Source: CBDCLY01 sp965218715
GTDB lineage: Bacteria > Bacteroidota > Bacteroidia > Flavobacteriales_E > Vicingaceae
Length of the DNA stretch: 64,000 nt
Direction of reading: 5' to 3'
Assembly: GCA_965218715.1 (NCBI GenBank)
Contig: CBDCLY010000029.1
Coordinates: 1 to 64,000, forward strand
A model generated the notes under the pieces. The model searched no databases. It worked only from the letters and a program-made list of their open reading frames with translations, and had not been told where the DNA came from. The position numbers and the translations under genes were made by a program. Below are positions 61,846 through 64,000 of this stretch, one piece after another (positions within the stretch are counted from its first letter, which is position 1; each line of letters begins with the position of its first letter).

Positions 61846-62761
61846 ATGAAACCATTTTCAATTGCGGGTATCCAAATGCCTGTTTCAGCAGCGCACAGCA
61901 ACATTCCTTTGATGAAGCATAAAATTGAAGTGATGACTTCAGTTTACCCTTGGGTGCAAATGATTGTCTTAAGTGAATTGTGTGCACATGGCCCATTGAC
62001 TCATCATGCTCAAGAGTTTCCCAATGGAGATGAGAAGGTATTTCAGGATTTAGCAAAAAAACACAAGGTTTGGATCATTCCTGGAACAATGTTTCAAAAA
62101 AAGGAAGGAAAAATATTCAACACGGCAACAGTAATAAATCCACAAGGTGAAATTGTTGGGAGGTATGATAAAATGTTTCCTTTCTACCCTTACGAAGTAG
62201 GCGTAGAAGGAGGGAGATGAATTTCTAATATTTCGATGTACCCGAAGTAGGAAGGTTTGGAATTTCTATTTGCTATGACATGTGGTTTCCAGAAACATCA
62301 AGAACATTAGCAGTTAATGGCGTTGAAGTAATTATTCACCCAACATTAACAGGAACCATAGATCGAGATATTGAATTGTCCTTGGTGCAATCTACAGCTG
62401 CTACCAATCAATGTTACATATTTGACATTAATGGTTTAGGAGATGGTGGAACAGGCAGGTCAATTGTGTGCGGCCCAGATGGTAGAGTGCTTGTATCAAG
62501 CAAGTACAGGCCCAGAATTAATTCCAATTGAAGTGGATTTGGATCGAGTGAAAAGAAGTAGAGAAGAAGGATTATTGCGCCTTGGACAACCTTTAAAGAG
62601 TTTTAGAGATAGAAGAATAAAGTTTGATATTTACGGTAAAGGGAAAACCTATCCCTATTTAAATAAACTAGGAACGCTTAACGAAACCCACAAAATTAAA
62701 GGAAATTCAAGAAGCAATGCAACAAGGTGACCCTACAAAACCAGAAGACGGAATTAATTAG
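61846..62761 (+). CDS. Carbon-nitrogen hydrolase (nitrilase family), multiply frameshifted
   Basis: Joined across breaks near 62210, 62490 and 62670, the product is about 300 residues with a complete Glu-Lys-Cys triad: LSELCAHGP (Glu), GRYDKMFPFYP (Lys), ISICYDMWFPE (Cys). It continues as INGLGDGGTGRS, PELIPIEVDLDRVKRSREEG and TKLKEIQEAMQQGD. Resembles aliphatic amidase/N-carbamoylputrescine amidase-type members. Position after the aminotransferase suggests one polyamine-related operon. The breaks are likely sequence errors. Confidence 0.8.
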
Positions 62762-62813
62762 GATTAATTTGTATCTTGATGCATAAAATTTTTGTGTAAT
62801 TTAATAGAGGGAT

Positions 62814-64000
62814 ATGAGCTCAGATAATCTACCAAAAAGAACAATACAAGGCTAAAGAATTATTTTAATATCGCTCAATATCAGGAGCGATACTTGGAAC
62901 AACCTAAAATTAGTCGCTAGTCATTTCAAACAAGAATCAATTGGAAAAATTAGAAAAAGAAGACTTTAAAACTAAGATCAAAGAGTCTTTTGGAACCCTT
63001 AAACTTAATTGAGACAATATTTTGCTTATCCCGGAATTAGAATTCGTTGAACGAAATTGAACACATGTACGATACTGGCGAGTATGGAATCTTTACCCAT
63101 ACGGTTTCAGAAGTAGTTCGATCACTAGTCTCTGAATCTTATAGAACCAATAGAAAATCCACTGAGAACAGAAGAGAAGCCGACGGAAAATGCTCAAAGA
63201 AGATGAGCATTCAAAGTGTTCAAAGAGATCAGCATTACTTTGAGGTCATTTTTGTGGATGACTTAGATTCAGAAGACGAATCCATACTGCTTGAAAAATT
63301 TGAAGCAATTCGCTCAGACAAGGAAAGCTTGACCTATAAAGTAATCATGCTCTCGAGCCTAGAAGATGCTTTAATCGCTTTATTATTTAATCCAAACATC
63401 CAGGCTTGCGTAATTCGATCAGGAATCAAGTATAGCTCACAAATGGATTTAACTTGTATCCATCCATTTATTGCTGGTTTAAATCGAATTAAAAGTCAAG
63501 TGAAAAAACGAGAGATGGACCTTGGGGCATAGTCTGGGAGAGGTAATTAATATTCTTAGACCAGAACTGGATCTATTCTACATTGCTGACATTGCCGTGT
63601 AGCAGATTTAGACCCTAAAACTTTAAACTGTTTCAATCGGATTTTTTACCGTACAGAAGACCTTCAAGAGATTCACTTGAGTATTCTTCAATGCCATTAA
63701 AGAGCGCTATGAAACACCTTTCTTTTCGGCCTTAATGGATTACAGTCAGAAAACCAACAGGAGTATTTCATGCCATGCCGATATCTAGGGGGAATTCTAT
63801 TTTTCGGTCTACAATGGCTTGCAGGATTTTGGAGAGTTTTATGGACGTAATATCTTTTTTGGCAGAGACTTCGGCTACCACTGGTGGCTTAGACTCCTTA
63901 CTTGCAACCAACAGGTCCACTTAAAAAAGGCTCAGGAGCTTGCCTCAGCAAAGCCTACGGTTCTCAGCATACTTTTTTTGCAACTAATGGAACCTCAACA
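62814..64000 (+). CDS. Orn/Lys/Arg decarboxylase, 3'-partial, heavily frame-disrupted
   Basis: From the Met at 62814 (MSSDNLPKRTI) fragments in all three frames spell one protein: IAQYQERYLEQPK, FEVIFVDDLDSEDESILLEKFEAIR (receiver-like wing domain, 63240-63400), ACVIRSGIKYSSQMDLTC, SLGEVINILRPELDLFYIAD, KERYETPFFSALMDY, and GSQHTFFATNGTST at the right edge, the PLP-fold opening of Orn/Lys/Arg decarboxylases. It needs many frame changes, far more than elsewhere. The gene runs out of the window. Confidence 0.75.

Overview
The window is AT-rich chromosomal DNA of a member of the Bacteroidota, probably Flavobacteriales-like. The reasons are two type IX secretion C-terminal sorting domains (14706-16205 and 47795-50050), many small lipoproteins with a Cys lipobox, typical families (DUF6090, DUF6702, DUF3784, DUF4345, TamB beside tsaD) and a TAnnTTTG-type promoter element. 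Lineage below phylum is inference.

Layout. 0-21.2 kb is a mixed chromosomal segment: a broken secreted LamG-like gene, DgkA, a broken sortilin/BNR-repeat protein, a lipoprotein, a stomatin-like SPFH gene, a TetR regulator with two near-identical operators and the four-gene membrane/SDR run it probably controls, an S41 protease, and a carbamoyltransferase-SGNH-DUF5989-SxtJ operon resembling sxtI/J/K. 21.6-36.6 kb is the most unusual part: an integron-like array of 19 cassettes, all read on the minus strand, behind a co-oriented tyrosine recombinase (35393-36550). Every cassette is bounded by its own inverted repeat (GTTNNNNNN...NNNNNNAAC) and ends in an attC-like folded site (AAC-N5-helix...helix-N3-GTT). 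Seven of the 19 are near-identical copies of a ~311-bp cassette with no ORF. 36.6-37.4 kb holds a tandem GIY-YIG element built on copies of the 3' end of the adjacent tRNA-Met. 37.4-40.7 kb is the thrS-infC-rpmI-rplT translation operon. 40.7-60.3 kb holds envelope genes (two M1 peptidases, a T9SS-exported trypsin-like protease, tamB), tsaD, a TIGR04283 glycosyltransferase, PAP2 phosphatase, UbiA-type prenyltransferase and lpdA. 60.5-64 kb carries a class III aminotransferase, a nitrilase and an Orn/Lys/Arg decarboxylase, the last two full of frame breaks.

How it fits together. The cassette array looks like a chromosomal integron in logic (single orientation, attC-like sites, mostly unknown small secreted or cytoplasmic proteins, a possible HEPN pair and a possible GIY-YIG nuclease pair). 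Its recombinase lacks the IntI-specific insertion, carries about 100 extra N-terminal residues, and points into the array so that the attI-like palindrome sits at its 3' end. The repeated ORF-less cassette and the large attC sites carry terminator-like hairpins oriented to stop cassette transcription.

Quality caution. At least ten coding regions are interrupted by 1-nt indels, including the essential thrS (extra C in a C4 run). Much of the frame disruption is therefore probably sequencing or assembly error rather than biology, and it is densest after 62.2 kb.
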